NCBI RefSeq assembly: GCF_964355755.1
Contig: NC_092672.1
Coordinates: 8,494,001-8,558,000, forward strand
Origin: Antedon mediterranea
Taxonomy: Eukaryota; Echinodermata; Crinoidea; Comatulida; Antedonidae
DNA length: 64,000 nt
Direction of reading: 5' to 3'
Under the pieces are notes generated by a model. That model worked only from the letters and a program-made list of their open reading frames with translations, was not told the origin of the DNA and ran no database searches. Below are positions 1 to 11,800 of the stretch, piece after piece; within the stretch, counting starts at the first letter, position 1, and every line of letters starts with the position of its first letter. A program made the translations under genes and the position numbers.

Positions 1-2100
1 GGTCGTTGCATCTGGAAAGGTCAAAGTCCAAGTTTGGCGCTAATTTTTAGAATGGTACGATCTGCTGCCACATGAGTAGGCTACACCGGTTGATATTTTA
101 AGGATATTAGCACTTCGGGCGATGTCTGTAGGTTATATATTTTTTTAAAGATCATACGATCGACGACAATTGTTCTATATATCAAGAAATACCGATCATT
201 CTTGTTCCTCGTGATCAGTGATAAGTGCAGTCAATGAATTTACCGCCGGAGTATATGCCAACTAGCGACATGAGGTAGACGCGACCTCAGGCAAATTACT
301 ACATTTATTTTGGTCGTTTCCATTTTTAAACGTCTGATATATTAATTGCATGATTTAGAAAACCAAATGATCAATTATTTCAATTGGAATATTCCACTCT
401 ACTTTTAGAAAAGAAAGTTATAAGCACGAAAAAGAAGGGTTTCCCCGGATATCGTTAATTATCGTCACTTTCTAAAAATCGCTAGGCTAAAATTTAGTTT
501 AAATCAAATTTAAGATAAGATAGTAGGCCTATACTAACAAAAGGAGAATAGGCCTACGGTTACTAAATACAAAATATAAAATATTAATGCTGCGTTTACG
601 CGTGATTATAGAATGACGTATTCGTAACGGATACGGAACTTAGCAACTATACATTGTTCATTGCTGGTGGTAGGCAATTTGTTGTAAATTAAGTACAAAT
701 GAATTTAACTTAATGTTGTAAATTGTTGTACAGTTATACTAAATCACGAAACGGTATAATACAGTTAACAATGTGACTGTGACAATCTAGGCCTATTTAC
801 CCCGAGTGACCTTATAGTACAAGCCGTAACTAACTCAATTCGATAAAATTGATCAACAATGCTCACCTATACAAAGCTGGGTCATATCGATGTGAGTTGC
901 TATTAATAATGTTTTGAATTCCTAAAATCAATACATTATTATTCTGCTCACATCACTGAGATGCATCTGGCTACCGTAGCAGCCGATCCACATCGATTTT
1001 AATAAAAGGAAGCTGAAGGCTTAAGGAAATGTGGGTCTATGGCAGTACATTAAAACAACATTAGATATAAGACAATGTCAAATTAGATTTTAGAAATTAA
1101 CATAACAGGTGTTTATTATATAGAAAGACAACAAGTGTCCTCGTAATACCGGTGTCCATGAATAAGAGTTGGCCATAATCTTAATTGACCTTTGTTGTGT
1201 CCCCTGAATAATTGTGATGTCCCTGAATAAGTTTGTTCCCTTACTAAGTGTGTCCGCTGAATAAGGTGTCCACTGAATAAGTGTGTCCCTGAATTAGTGT
1301 GTCTGCTGAATAAGTGTGTCCGCTGAATAAGAGTGTCTGCTGAACAGGTGTCCCAAAGTATTGGTGACTGAGCCGATACTATTTGTATACTAAATTCAAT
1401 TGTACAATTTATTCTGATAAATTAAGCACAAAGCAGCCGAGGCGGGAAAGTCATCGGCGGACCGGCAATAAAGTAAGAAGTAAGTAATTTGTTAATTACT
1501 CGCTTGTGATTGGTTAAATGTTGGGAACTAGTTTAACCACCCAATTCGATATAATACTTATTTGCGAGTCTTTTGGTCGACTTCCCTCAACGGAAGTAGA
1601 GGGAGCTAGACGCATATATTTTCTCGAAAGTGTTATGCTGTAAAGATGAATGTTGATTCCATGGAAATAATAAATAGTCCGATTCCAAAAACCAGCATTC
1701 AACAACCGTACTACTATTTCTTTTTTTTACCCTCATACTGTTAACATATATATTTTTTATTATTTATTCTGAAATGTAGGTCTGATTGATTGATTGATAA
1801 AATGGGGGAACGACCTCCATCAACAAATCAATGGCTTTAGCCACACCATTGGTGCATACCGACTTCCATCTTTCATACATCCATAAAAAAATTAGAAGAA
1901 TTATGTCAAACTGAAAAGAAGCCGGTTTAAATTTTGAACTGAAAGTGCGACGGCAACAGTTTGTTGACGACGCCCTCTTTATAAACCAGGAAGTTCAATA
2001 CAGAGTTTTACTTTTACGGCGCGAAATTTGCTTTGCGAAAAAAAAATATTTTTAGTAATTTTATTGCTTTAAAAAGGTAAAAACACATGATCATATGTTG
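1..2100. other. Gene-free AT-rich DNA
   Basis: No reading frame here has coding character and no exon of a known family was recognised. The stretch is AT-rich with scattered AGGCCTA words. The only clear structure is the degenerate minisatellite at 1131-1355 and a short (TGAT)n run near 1782. It could hold distal regulatory DNA or non-coding exons of a gene to the left, but nothing in the sequence shows this. Confidence 0.6.
1131..1355. repeat. Degenerate minisatellite, GTGTCCGCTGAATAA-type unit
   Basis: About ten imperfect copies of a roughly 16-20 bp unit around GTGTCCSCTGAATAAG follow one another, with unit length drifting between copies. The same words (GTGTCC, CTGAATAA) echo the dispersed repeat seen in MPHOSPH9 introns at 39575-39760 and 40410-40560. 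The array may therefore be a local amplification of that dispersed repeat. The relationship is an inference. Confidence 0.7.
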
Positions 2101-2117
2101 TTCCAGGGTTCACTACT

Positions 2118-3672
2118 AGGACTACTTGGCGCTAATGCAGTTTCGTACCCACCCCTTAAAATTACTCAAAATCTTCATCCAACCTACTCACGAGTTGTCT
2201 ACAACATCCTGCAATCATAAAATTGTAAAAATTCGATATTTTTTTTATTTATAACTATTTTTAATCAATTAATACTGAGCACCCTTCAGAAATACACAGC
2301 CAGCTTAGCTTTTCGAAAATCGTCGCTAGGCCTGCCGATAAAAGTACGGAGGCCTCACAGGACATTAACTCTTGATAGAGTAAACAGTTGCGTTCTATAG
2401 AGGGCGTAGTTTACTAATGTTTAAAGCACGCACTAAATAATAATTTGCATTATTTCCGACATGAATTTCGTATTTTTAATAAAGAAATAATATACAATTA
2501 TTGTATTCATCATTGTGGGTATCATCATAATGTTATGTTTTTAATTTGTTGTTCATTTTTAATAGTAGAATTTCACACAGGAAAGAAGATAAATTGTATG
2601 GGACTGCTGACTTGAAGATTTAAGTACTACAGACCAATTTTCCTCTGTTTTAGTTTATTTTACATTATGATTTGTAGGTCAAATAAATAAATAAAATGAA
2701 ATAAAAAGAATTACAGTACTTCGTTCAGTCCTGAGGTACATTGTTATAACACAATAAACAAGGAGCTTATGACAAATTAATTGTTTTAGTAATGTTATCA
2801 CTATATTAGAAACACTAATGGTTTCCTTGTTTTAAGATTTTATAGAAGTATATAAATTAACATTTGTTATTCACCCATGAAAGACCTCTTCAAATACATG
2901 GAAATAAGAAATGCAACAAAAACAGAAAGATATAATTTATTGAAATGTAATGTACAGTAATAAAATGATAATTATAATAAAAATGTTTTCCATCAATTAC
3001 TAGAATTTATTTTACTTCTGCTGACACTGAAAAATCATTTCATGTCTTTCATTTCTTCCTTTTTATCTTCTTTCCTGTTGTGTTTATTAAAATAAAATAA
3101 AAATATAACATTTAATAATGAAGCAACTGTTCCTTTATTTATTTCAACAATATTTTACGAGGGTGGTCCATCCAGCCGAAGCTGATCATTAAAGACCCTC
3201 ACAAAAATATAATTTGACAAGACAATAACACTCAAATTAAAAAATATAATTTGACAAGACAATAACACTCAAATTAAAAAGAATTTCTAAAAATTAACAA
3301 CATAATTAAACACAAAATATTTCTTTATGAAAAAACTTAAAAGTTCGTTTCACGAGGAATATTTTTTACGCATTTTTTAAAGACATATAATATGACCATA
3401 ACAGCGTCCTCTATAGATCGATGCCCTATGAGGCCTCCGTACTTTTATCGGCAGGCCTAGCGATGATTTTCGCAAAGCTAAGCTTGCGATGGATTTCTGA
3501 AGGGTGCTCAATTATCAATTGATTAAAAATATTTATAAATAAAAAGTTATCGATATTTTACAATTTTATGCTTGCAGAATGCTGTAGACAACTCGTGAGT
3601 AGGTTAGATGAAGTATTGAAACAATTTTGAGTAATTTTAAGGGGTGGGTACGAAACTGCATTAGCGCCGACT
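2118..3672. mobile_element. About 1.55 kb element with long inverted repeats
   Basis: The segment about 2131-2430 reappears in reverse complement at about 3390-3672, with frequent substitutions and small indels. Shared landmarks are GGCGCTAATGCAGTTTCGTA, the CCACCCCTTAAAATTACTCA block, CACGAGTTGTCTACA, GAGCACCCTTCAGAAAT, GGAGGCCTCA and CTATAGAGG. The interior of about 1 kb is very AT-rich and has no coding frame. This fits an old non-autonomous terminal-inverted-repeat or foldback DNA transposon. The outer ends are blurred and I found no confident target-site duplication. Confidence 0.75.
3203..3280. repeat. Tandem duplication of a 37 bp unit
   Basis: Two nearly identical copies of about 37 bp, beginning AAAATATAATTTGACAAGAC, lie head to tail inside the interior of the inverted-repeat element. 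Just to the left (3120-3200) is a segment resembling the reverse complement of a retroposon 3' end, with an ATAAATAAA run. Confidence 0.85.
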
Positions 3673-4230
3673 TCTTCTAGCCTACACTGTTAGTATTAGT
3701 ATTAACTACTACTATTCTAGTAAACTAGACGTTACAGTATAGGTACGACTACGGTAGGCTGTTGCTAGGCCTAGCTAGGCCTAGGTAGGTCTTTTTTGTG
3801 TAGGCTGCTAGATACTAGCCTAGATAACACAAAAATCGCTCGACCGGGCGCTCTCTATAATATTAATAGGGCCAGGGCAGGCCTACAATATAGGCCTAGC
3901 TAGGTAGGTTGTAGGACTATCCATATAGTTCTAGCCTAACACAGGTATCTAGGCTATTAGGCTCTTATTTCACAGACATACTCGCCATCTTCTTTATTAA
4001 ACATTGTTTTTCTCACCATATGGCATTTGCCCCAAGACAAAGAGAGATGTGTTTTTTATTTAGTTTAGGCTGATTAACTAGGCTAGTAGGCTAGACTAGG
4101 CCTAGCTAGTATGTATTGTAGTATGCACCATTGATAATATTTATTTAAATTCTGTATTTTATATAGGCCTAGTTATATATATGTATGTCATTTTTATTTT
4201 TCATCTGATTGCCAATAATATTTAATAATG

Positions 4231-4490
4231 CACTTGTCAATTGTATGACCCACTATACAACCCCCGGGAGAGGTGCGTCATTTGACCAATGTACGTCATA
4301 CCCGTGATTAAAAAACTGTGACTTACCCTTAGGTGACCATGACGCACTCCATTTTGATGCACTGTGACCATGTTGGTAGTAAAAAGTGATGAACAGTGAC
4401 ACACCTTGTTTATTGATGTGCAGACCATCGATGAAGCCTTGACGCACCTCTCCCGGGGGTCGTATAGTGGGTCATACAATTGACAAAGTG
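4231..4490. mobile_element. 260 bp MITE with about 50 bp terminal inverted repeats
   Basis: The left end CACTTGTCAATTGTATGACC and the right end ...TACAATTGACAAAGTG are inverted copies. The inverted match continues through the CACTATAC, CCCCGGGAGAGG and TGCGTCA blocks. The interior has no coding potential; two reading frames of 64 and 80 codons across it are artefacts of the palindromic structure. A second, diverged partial copy lies at 45449-45605 just downstream of the CCCH gene. A direct repeat of AATAA flanks the ends but is too short to be sure of. Confidence 0.85.
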
Positions 4491-4565
4491 AATAACTGAT
4501 AGTTATTCATTTACTCATACACACACATACATTTTTTATTGTACTACTAGTCTCTACTTAGACCC

Positions 4566-4590
4566 CATGGAGGTATTTTATACCTCCATG
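4566..4590. repeat. Short perfect palindrome
   Basis: CATGGAGGTAT and its exact reverse complement are separated by TTT. Similar GGGAGGTATA- or GGGAGTTGT-type palindromes with AT-rich loops occur at 8136-8174 and 40097-40122. Confidence 0.8.
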
Positions 4591-4799
4591 ATGATGCTAT
4601 ACTGAATGATGTTCACAATATAGATAGGAAGATGATGATGAAAAAAAATGTGTTGGCTTTTGCATAATATGCACAATTGATAACATTTATTTATTTCTGT
4701 ATTTTATCATTTTTATTGTCATTGTTCTGATTTAAAATTGTAAAATAATTCTTCATGGTTTTATATTGTTTCGAAGATTATTATTATTAAATATATATT

Positions 4800-4960
4800 A
4801 TCTCCCTGAAAAAATATTTATTTTGTAGAATATGCCATTTTGATTTTCAATATTATTAGTTACTCACTTTGACCAAAAATTGGATGGATTTGTTGTCAAA
4901 TTGGCTGACGGCCAATGGGGATTTGTTGGATTTTCCCGTTTGTTTTGTCTTTTTATATAT
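4800..4960. repeat. Dispersed repeat M2, copy 1 (partial)
   Basis: Shares with 5110-5350 and 50445-50788 the ordered blocks CCCTGAAAAAAT, TTGACCAAAAATTGGAT, TTGTCAAATTGGCTG, CCAATGGGG and GTTTGTTTTGTC. Only the third copy keeps recognisable terminal inverted repeats. Confidence 0.7.
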
Positions 4961-5109
4961 TTAGATATACTTACTGTACATATAAATAAACATTAAACAA
5001 ATATAAATTAATCTTTCTTAAATACAAAATATAAATAAAAGTCAAATGAAGAGAAAGAAACTATAATGTTAATTATTTTGTAAAATAATTCTTCGTGGTT
5101 TTAAATTGT

Positions 5110-5350
5110 TTGGAATTTGTTTTAAAATACCTACTGTGTTGTCCCCCTGAAAAAAAAATTTTTGTATGAAATATGAAAGTTCCATACTAGCTATTAATTT
5201 TTACCAAAAGTTGGATGATTGAGACATTTTGTTGTCAAATTGGCTGCCGGCCAATGGGGTTTTAGTTGAATTTGACCGTTTGTTTTGTCGTTTTATATAA
5301 GTAAAAACATTGTTTTTGTTCACTTTCTGATTTTATTAATCTTCTTACTA
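5110..5350. repeat. Dispersed repeat M2, copy 2 (partial)
   Basis: Same block order as copy 1: CCCCCTGAAAAAAA, ACCAAAAGTTGGAT, TTGTCAAATTGGCTG, GGCCAATGGGG, GTTTGTTTTGTCGTTTTATA, then CTGATTTTATTAATCTTC. The last block is also found near the right end of the copy at 50445-50788. Copies 1 and 2 lie about 300 bp apart in the same orientation. Confidence 0.7.
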
Positions 5351-5873
5351 GTCCCACAATAGTAATTGAGAACTTTTAATTAGGTTGCCTTCATTCGTCA
5401 TGTTCACTCATAATAATTTGGGTGGGGTTTTTGTTCTTGAAAGATTGGACGGTCATATGTTGAAATATTTACATTTTATTATATTTACACATTTACTATC
5501 TTTTTATTGTATATCTGATAAATTTTTTATATTTTAATGACTAATGATTTTAACTGTTTTTATGTCGCCTGTGTTAGCAGAAAAAATTAGTACAGCAATT
5601 CAGTTTGCTTTGTTTAATCCTGTCACCGTCATGGGTTTTTTGTTTGTTTATTTGTATTGTATGATAATGTTTTTAATTGATGAAATAAATGAAATGAAAT
5701 AATTATTGTAACTATTTCATTTGTGACGGCAGTATATGAGAAAACCTGTTAGCTTAGTAATAGTAGCAGTGCCAAGTTTATTAGAGGAGGAAGTCATGTG
5801 ACAGACACTCATCAGTGTACAGTATAACACACTGCATAAGTGCTTAGTTGTTCAATTCAGTATTGGAACTACT

Positions 5874-8800
5874 ATGCTAAGTCAACCGTTAGCTAGGCCT
5901 ACCTGCCAAATGCAGTCCACATTTGAAAGAGGTATGGTTTTGTTTTTGTTTGTTTTTTTAAGTATCATTAATAATAAAGGGGATATTATAAGTTATGGTT
6001 CAGAAAGTGCCCTTTTTCTTTTAACATTTATGTATGATTTGTATTTTATTTTCACAAAATGAAGATTGGAAATCGAAAGGATTTAGTTTAATTTTTTTGT
6101 TTAATAAGTTACTTCTTCAATTAGAAATATATGAGCATGTTCATATAAATATTACTCATTTTTTAAAAAATATTCTGAAATATTTTAGAAACCTGACAAA
6201 TTTTATCCTGTACATAATAAAATTTATTTTTTGCGTTGCATATATGTACTTTAATGATTTTTATTTTTGACCTATAAAATCAATGAATTTTAGATATGTT
6301 TGTTGGTAATTTTTGTTGTTTTGTAATAAAAATATGATGAATTAATATTGTATTGCATTAACAACAATGTCCTAATGTGTTTTCAGAGACTCTATACTCT
6401 ATATGTATAGTGTACAATATTCAATAATGAATATAGTTTTATTAATATTTCAATACCTTCTCTCATAATAATGGTTTTTACATTGCTGTTCTAAGTATAG
6501 AGATAAACTGAAGTGCAACCATTTCTTAAGATTAATTCAATGTTGTCCACGTCAGCAATGCATTATGTCACTTTAGATTTTTAAAGCAAATCTTGATGTT
6601 GCATTTTAAAAAATTGTAGGCCTATAGGTAAATCTTGCACAGTTTGTTTTCATTTATTCTGTTAAGTGTGATGTGCCCAAAAATGCTAGTGATAATGACA
6701 TCATCATGTCCATATATGGGCACATCACATTGTTTTTTTTCACATAAGTTTGATAGTGTGAGCTTTAAACATGCCCATGTGAAATTCCCCAAATATTCCC
6801 TCCTCCCATTTTGCGTGCAAGGAGTTGGCCTTGTGCCCAAGTTAATAGGGAATGCAATACTGTGCACAGTTTTAGCGTTTCTTTCTAGAACCCCTTTGTT
6901 TCTGTAACGTTTTTTCTAGGATGTAAGACAAGACTTCCTTTGCACAATTAATTACATTACAATTCAACATGAATAACAAATTAATTATTGGAAAAATTGA
7001 AAAAATTACGATTTGTTGGCGTGCAAATTGCTTTCCTAAGTAAACATGTTGACAAATTCTTATGCAAACATGTTGTTATATTATAGTAAAGAATAAATTA
7101 AAGATCTGAAGAACAAGAAAATAATTGCAAAATGTGTATAATGAAAAACAAGACTTCTGAATACTGAAATATTGTACCTCATTGCTGAATAAATAAATAA
7201 GTTTTACTGTAATAAACGATTTTTATTATAGTCATAATTATAGGCCCAATAGAATATTGAAATGGGTGAGGGGTTGGGTGGAATTGGAAAAGAAGAAACT
7301 TCTACCTGGTTTGATCTGCAGTACTGTATCCTTCTTTGTTTTGAGAGGAGATATTAAGAGAAACTTCTACCTGGTTGGATCTGCAGTACAGGGAATAATT
7401 TCACCAGTGTAGCATAGCAAAAAGCTATACAAAACAACCTTATTGCTAATTCTGTTTGATTAGCAACATTGCTAAACAAATTTTTAAGTTGTAATTTTTC
7501 CCTGCAGCACTGTATCTCGTTTATTTTGAGAGGAGATATTAAGAGAAACTTAACACCTTGTAGTACATACAAATCGTCTTATCCCCATAATATATCCCTG
7601 CTAACAAGAAAGGGACGATAAAACCCTGTGGACAAAAATGAAATAATTTAATTTATACCAACACGTAAATTAATGGAAACAATGTTCATATTTCTTTTGT
7701 GGCTGTTCCTTGAAGGCCAAGTGCAAAGAAGTTGACCGATATTTGGAATCCTACCTCAACAAGTGAAAGCAAATGCTGTACTGGTACTGCCACACACTTT
7801 TGACCTAGAATGACTCAAGTATTCAGGGGTCCTTGTTATGTGGCGGCACTAGTGAGTCAGTGTTGTCTCTTTTCCTCAGTATAATTGTCACCATGTTGGC
7901 TCTAGGAGTCATTTTTCTTTCCTCTACTTTATAAATTGAAGATTTTCATTGCAGACAAAGAAACCCAACACAATTTTGAAATAGTATTCATGTGAAATGA
8001 TATGCGTAGTTGGTATTTTTTTAAGTGAATAATATTTCTTTACCATATCCACTGTCTCTGTTCCATGTTTGGATTTTGGGTCTTGCTCAATACTACTGCA
8101 TACCAAGAATTATTGCCTTACAAACAAAGATGATGCAGGGAGGTATAATATAGTATATATTTTATACCTCCCTGGATGATGGATGTAGATTTTTTAATAA
8201 ATTTTTTATGAATTTCTGGTTGCCCAGATTTTTATTTTGTTTTGCATTTTCGATATTTATATACTTACTGCAAGTTTTGTTGCTTTGGATTTTTTTTGCC
8301 TAATCTTAACAAATTAGAAGTTTCATAATTCTCGAATTGTTACTTGAATATTTTTTAAACAATTCTAATTAAACTAAAGTAACAAACGCAAATATTTAAA
8401 TAAAATTGAGTAGTTTAGCGCAAAATAATCTTGTGTTAAAATATCAATAATGTATCTAACGAGACGTGTTGTGAACATAGTAGTACGCATGTGCAGAAGA
8501 AAGTTTCTTTTAGGTTCTGACAAGTTTTATGAGTCACACTTGATATTTTATATTTCTTTTTTATATTTACTAAAGAATGAAAGTGATACTTTGCTGTCAT
8601 CTGGACTACAGATGAATAATTTGTGTCTTAGTGGTACTTAGTCATCGCACCGTATTTCTTAGTAAATCTTTAGTTTTCCATTTTGAAAATTCCAGGGATA
8701 TGAAAATAAATACTATGAATTATAAAACAACCAATTTAGAAGCACGACTACTGTAAGTCTCTGTCTACTCAATCAAATATTATGTGACAACAAATTGTAG

Positions 8801-11800
8801 TACCTGTATATGGACATGATGATGTCGCATCACTACCACATTTGGACATATCACTACAACCACTGTATATGGGCACATTTTTGTCAAATAACTAGTTTAT
8901 CATTTATTTTATCTTCCCCAAATGCATCAGTATAATGCATTTAAATCTCCCAATTGTTATTATAATTTGTGATTTTATATCAAACACTTCAAAAGATATT
9001 TGACTGGCATTCCAATTTGAGAATTCTAGGGATACATGTATGAAAACTAACATTACAATTACAGAATGACTATTGAGAGACTATTGAGACTCCATTAGTA
9101 TCAATGAAAAGTAATTATATATTCTTGCAACACAAATCATGCAATCAGTAATGCATAAAAATCAACAATAATTAATTGTTCTTTATTATTTGATTATAAT
9201 GCTATTTTCATGGAGGTTAAAAAGAAAATTGAAAATGTTATTGCCAATAAAAAGAATAGGAATTATTATTATTACTTGGAATAGGGGAAAGAAAAGAGGC
9301 TAACTGATGATCAGTATCAGTATTCATTCCTCATAGGGCATTAACAAAAGAAGAAGACGGATTACCTCATCTTACATTTACAATAAAAAGTACAAATTAC
9401 AATATCAAATCTTAAGAATAATAAAAAGTTAAAATGTTATTTATTTAATAGTCTGATGGCACAAATGAATTTCTTTTACGTTAGTTTTGCAAGTTTTACA
9501 CCTGTAACGGCGGCCAAGTGGCAACACTTCAAATTTCTTATAAAGAGTGTGGTTAAAATATGATATGATATATGTGTCTTGAATCCTGTAAATTTCTGTT
9601 TATGTGCTGTAGTCTCATAGCAACAAAATTTTCTAGATATTTTATGCAAATGATATAATAATTAATATGGAAGTGAATAATGTTAGTGTTTTAAAAATGA
9701 AACTCTTAAGAATAAAATATTTTACTTCACAATAAGGCTGCTAAAATTATCGACGTTTCCCTTTTATCCATAAAAACTCTCATAAAAATTTAAAAGTTAA
9801 TTTTAATAAACAATTATGTCCAATATTTTAGGGTTAATTTTTTATGAAGTAACCAAATTGTTTTAATGTCAAACAAATGTTATTAATAGCTAACAAATGT
9901 CCTGAAAATAATATTAGTTAATCAATCATACATACTTTGATAATATGTATGACTATTACGTTCGACTATTAAGTCTATTATGGTTGTCTCATTTTACATC
10001 CGTATCATTCTGTTCTGAGCAGAACAGTGTCGATATTAACATCCATCCAGGCTTAATTTTATCTGCTTACTTAGCTTTGTACTTTAGCTTTCAGTACAAA
10101 AAAATGCTGTATTTAGATAATTACTTTAGACTTTGATAGACTCACTTGGCTTGGATTTGGATTATTAAATATGTATGTCTACAGTGTATTTGTACATGTA
10201 TTTTGCTACGGTATCTGTGAAACATTTTGGTTTTTTTAAATAAAAATGTATTTGATTAACTTTACATTTTGTTTTTAAACAGATTTTAAATGCTTTAGAT
10301 TGTACAATAATTAATCTTTTTTTTAAATTCCTAAAACATATTTGTTGTATTAATAAATTATTAATTTATTTTCATTTTAATATGAAATGTACACTAGATT
10401 GTAACTTATGTTACTATAGTATGTTAATTTTTATTAAAACTTTAAATTGATTTTCTTTTCAAATATAAACATTTAGGAACAATGATTACAATTTAGATGT
10501 ATCTGAACTATGAGTAACAGATTATTACCCAAAACTAAATACTGTATAGTGTTATCTTATGTATACACTATGATTTAATATAACTAGATGTTTCTATTAT
10601 TAGAAATAATTAATGTTTCCTACTTAAATTAGTTTAAAGAACTTCACAATTAGATTTATCTTCAAATAGCCACATCAACATATAAATAGACGTTCTTGCA
10701 TGAATTGTTGGATTGACTTTTTATCTGTGAATTGAGTCTACTGATTAAGTTGTCACCAAAGTGTATGTAAATCACTCTGTTATTAGTGTTACATGTTCAT
10801 TAATAAATTCATTAAATTAAACAAATTATTGTTCATCATACTTTAGGCATACAGTACAATGCTTGTGCAAGAGGCCCAAGTCTTCTGATAATCTCTGTGT
10901 TCCTCTTAAGGTTCAATTTGTGCTAGTTGTTTTGGATCTACAAAAAAAAACAGCAATGCATAAATATACCTTCCTTAGGCACTACTAGTCCGAATCCTTT
11001 GTTTAACTAAAGAAGAAAAATTGTTGAGCTCTTTTTCCACCTTTTATTAAAATGTATATATGCCTCTTAGAATGTGCATGATATCCAGTAGATGTTGATG
11101 ATGAGTTTTTAAAAAATGTGCCACTTCTATTTTGGGAATTTAGATACAACCCTCTATTTTTGCTCCCAACATTTTTTTAGTTAGAACCTCTGACATCCAT
11201 ACTTAAAAATGTAATCGCCACTACTGAAGATACTGTACTGTTATGATGCTGTAAAGTACACAAATATATATTTTTTTAGTTGGGATCTCTGAAATCCATA
11301 CCGCCGCTCTCCTGCTAAAGACGCTTTTATGATGCAGTAAAGTATACAAATACAGTTCTTGTATTTATAGACATAATGCTATTTTTTATTTCAGATAGCT
11401 ACAAATTAAATTATGTTGAAGTGGAAATTGGTCCACCAAAGCAAGGGTGAGTTCTGACCCTTACAATTTATTTGGAGTTTTAGTAATTGTGTTTGCTTTG
11501 TGTAATATACCTTTATTGATTACAGTTGCTGTTAATACTTTAAATGGATTTTTTTAAAATTTTTAATAACAAACCGTGAACATGTAAATTATGCAATGTT
11601 TTTTAATTAATTTATTTCTAGGAAAGATGATGGAACTCCAGTCATCCGTATACAGCAAACATCTAAGAATGTCAACTACAGCACGATTGTCTTTCCTCCA
11701 AAACATAATACTAATTCTTTGTAAGTTTATGATTCATTGTCAGCTTAATAGTTATATCCTGGATCGTCTAATTTTGTGAAACCACTAAGTGCTGTACATA

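Larger units (their letters stand above)
5932..11394 (+). other. First intron of the SH2 gene, 5.5 kb
   Basis: AT-rich intron with no exon-like frame. It contains two copies of MITE M1 (6652-6770, 8812-8900), a palindrome (8136-8174) and local direct repeats at 7290-7555 and 11170-11345. The small frames in it have no coding character. Confidence 0.55.
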
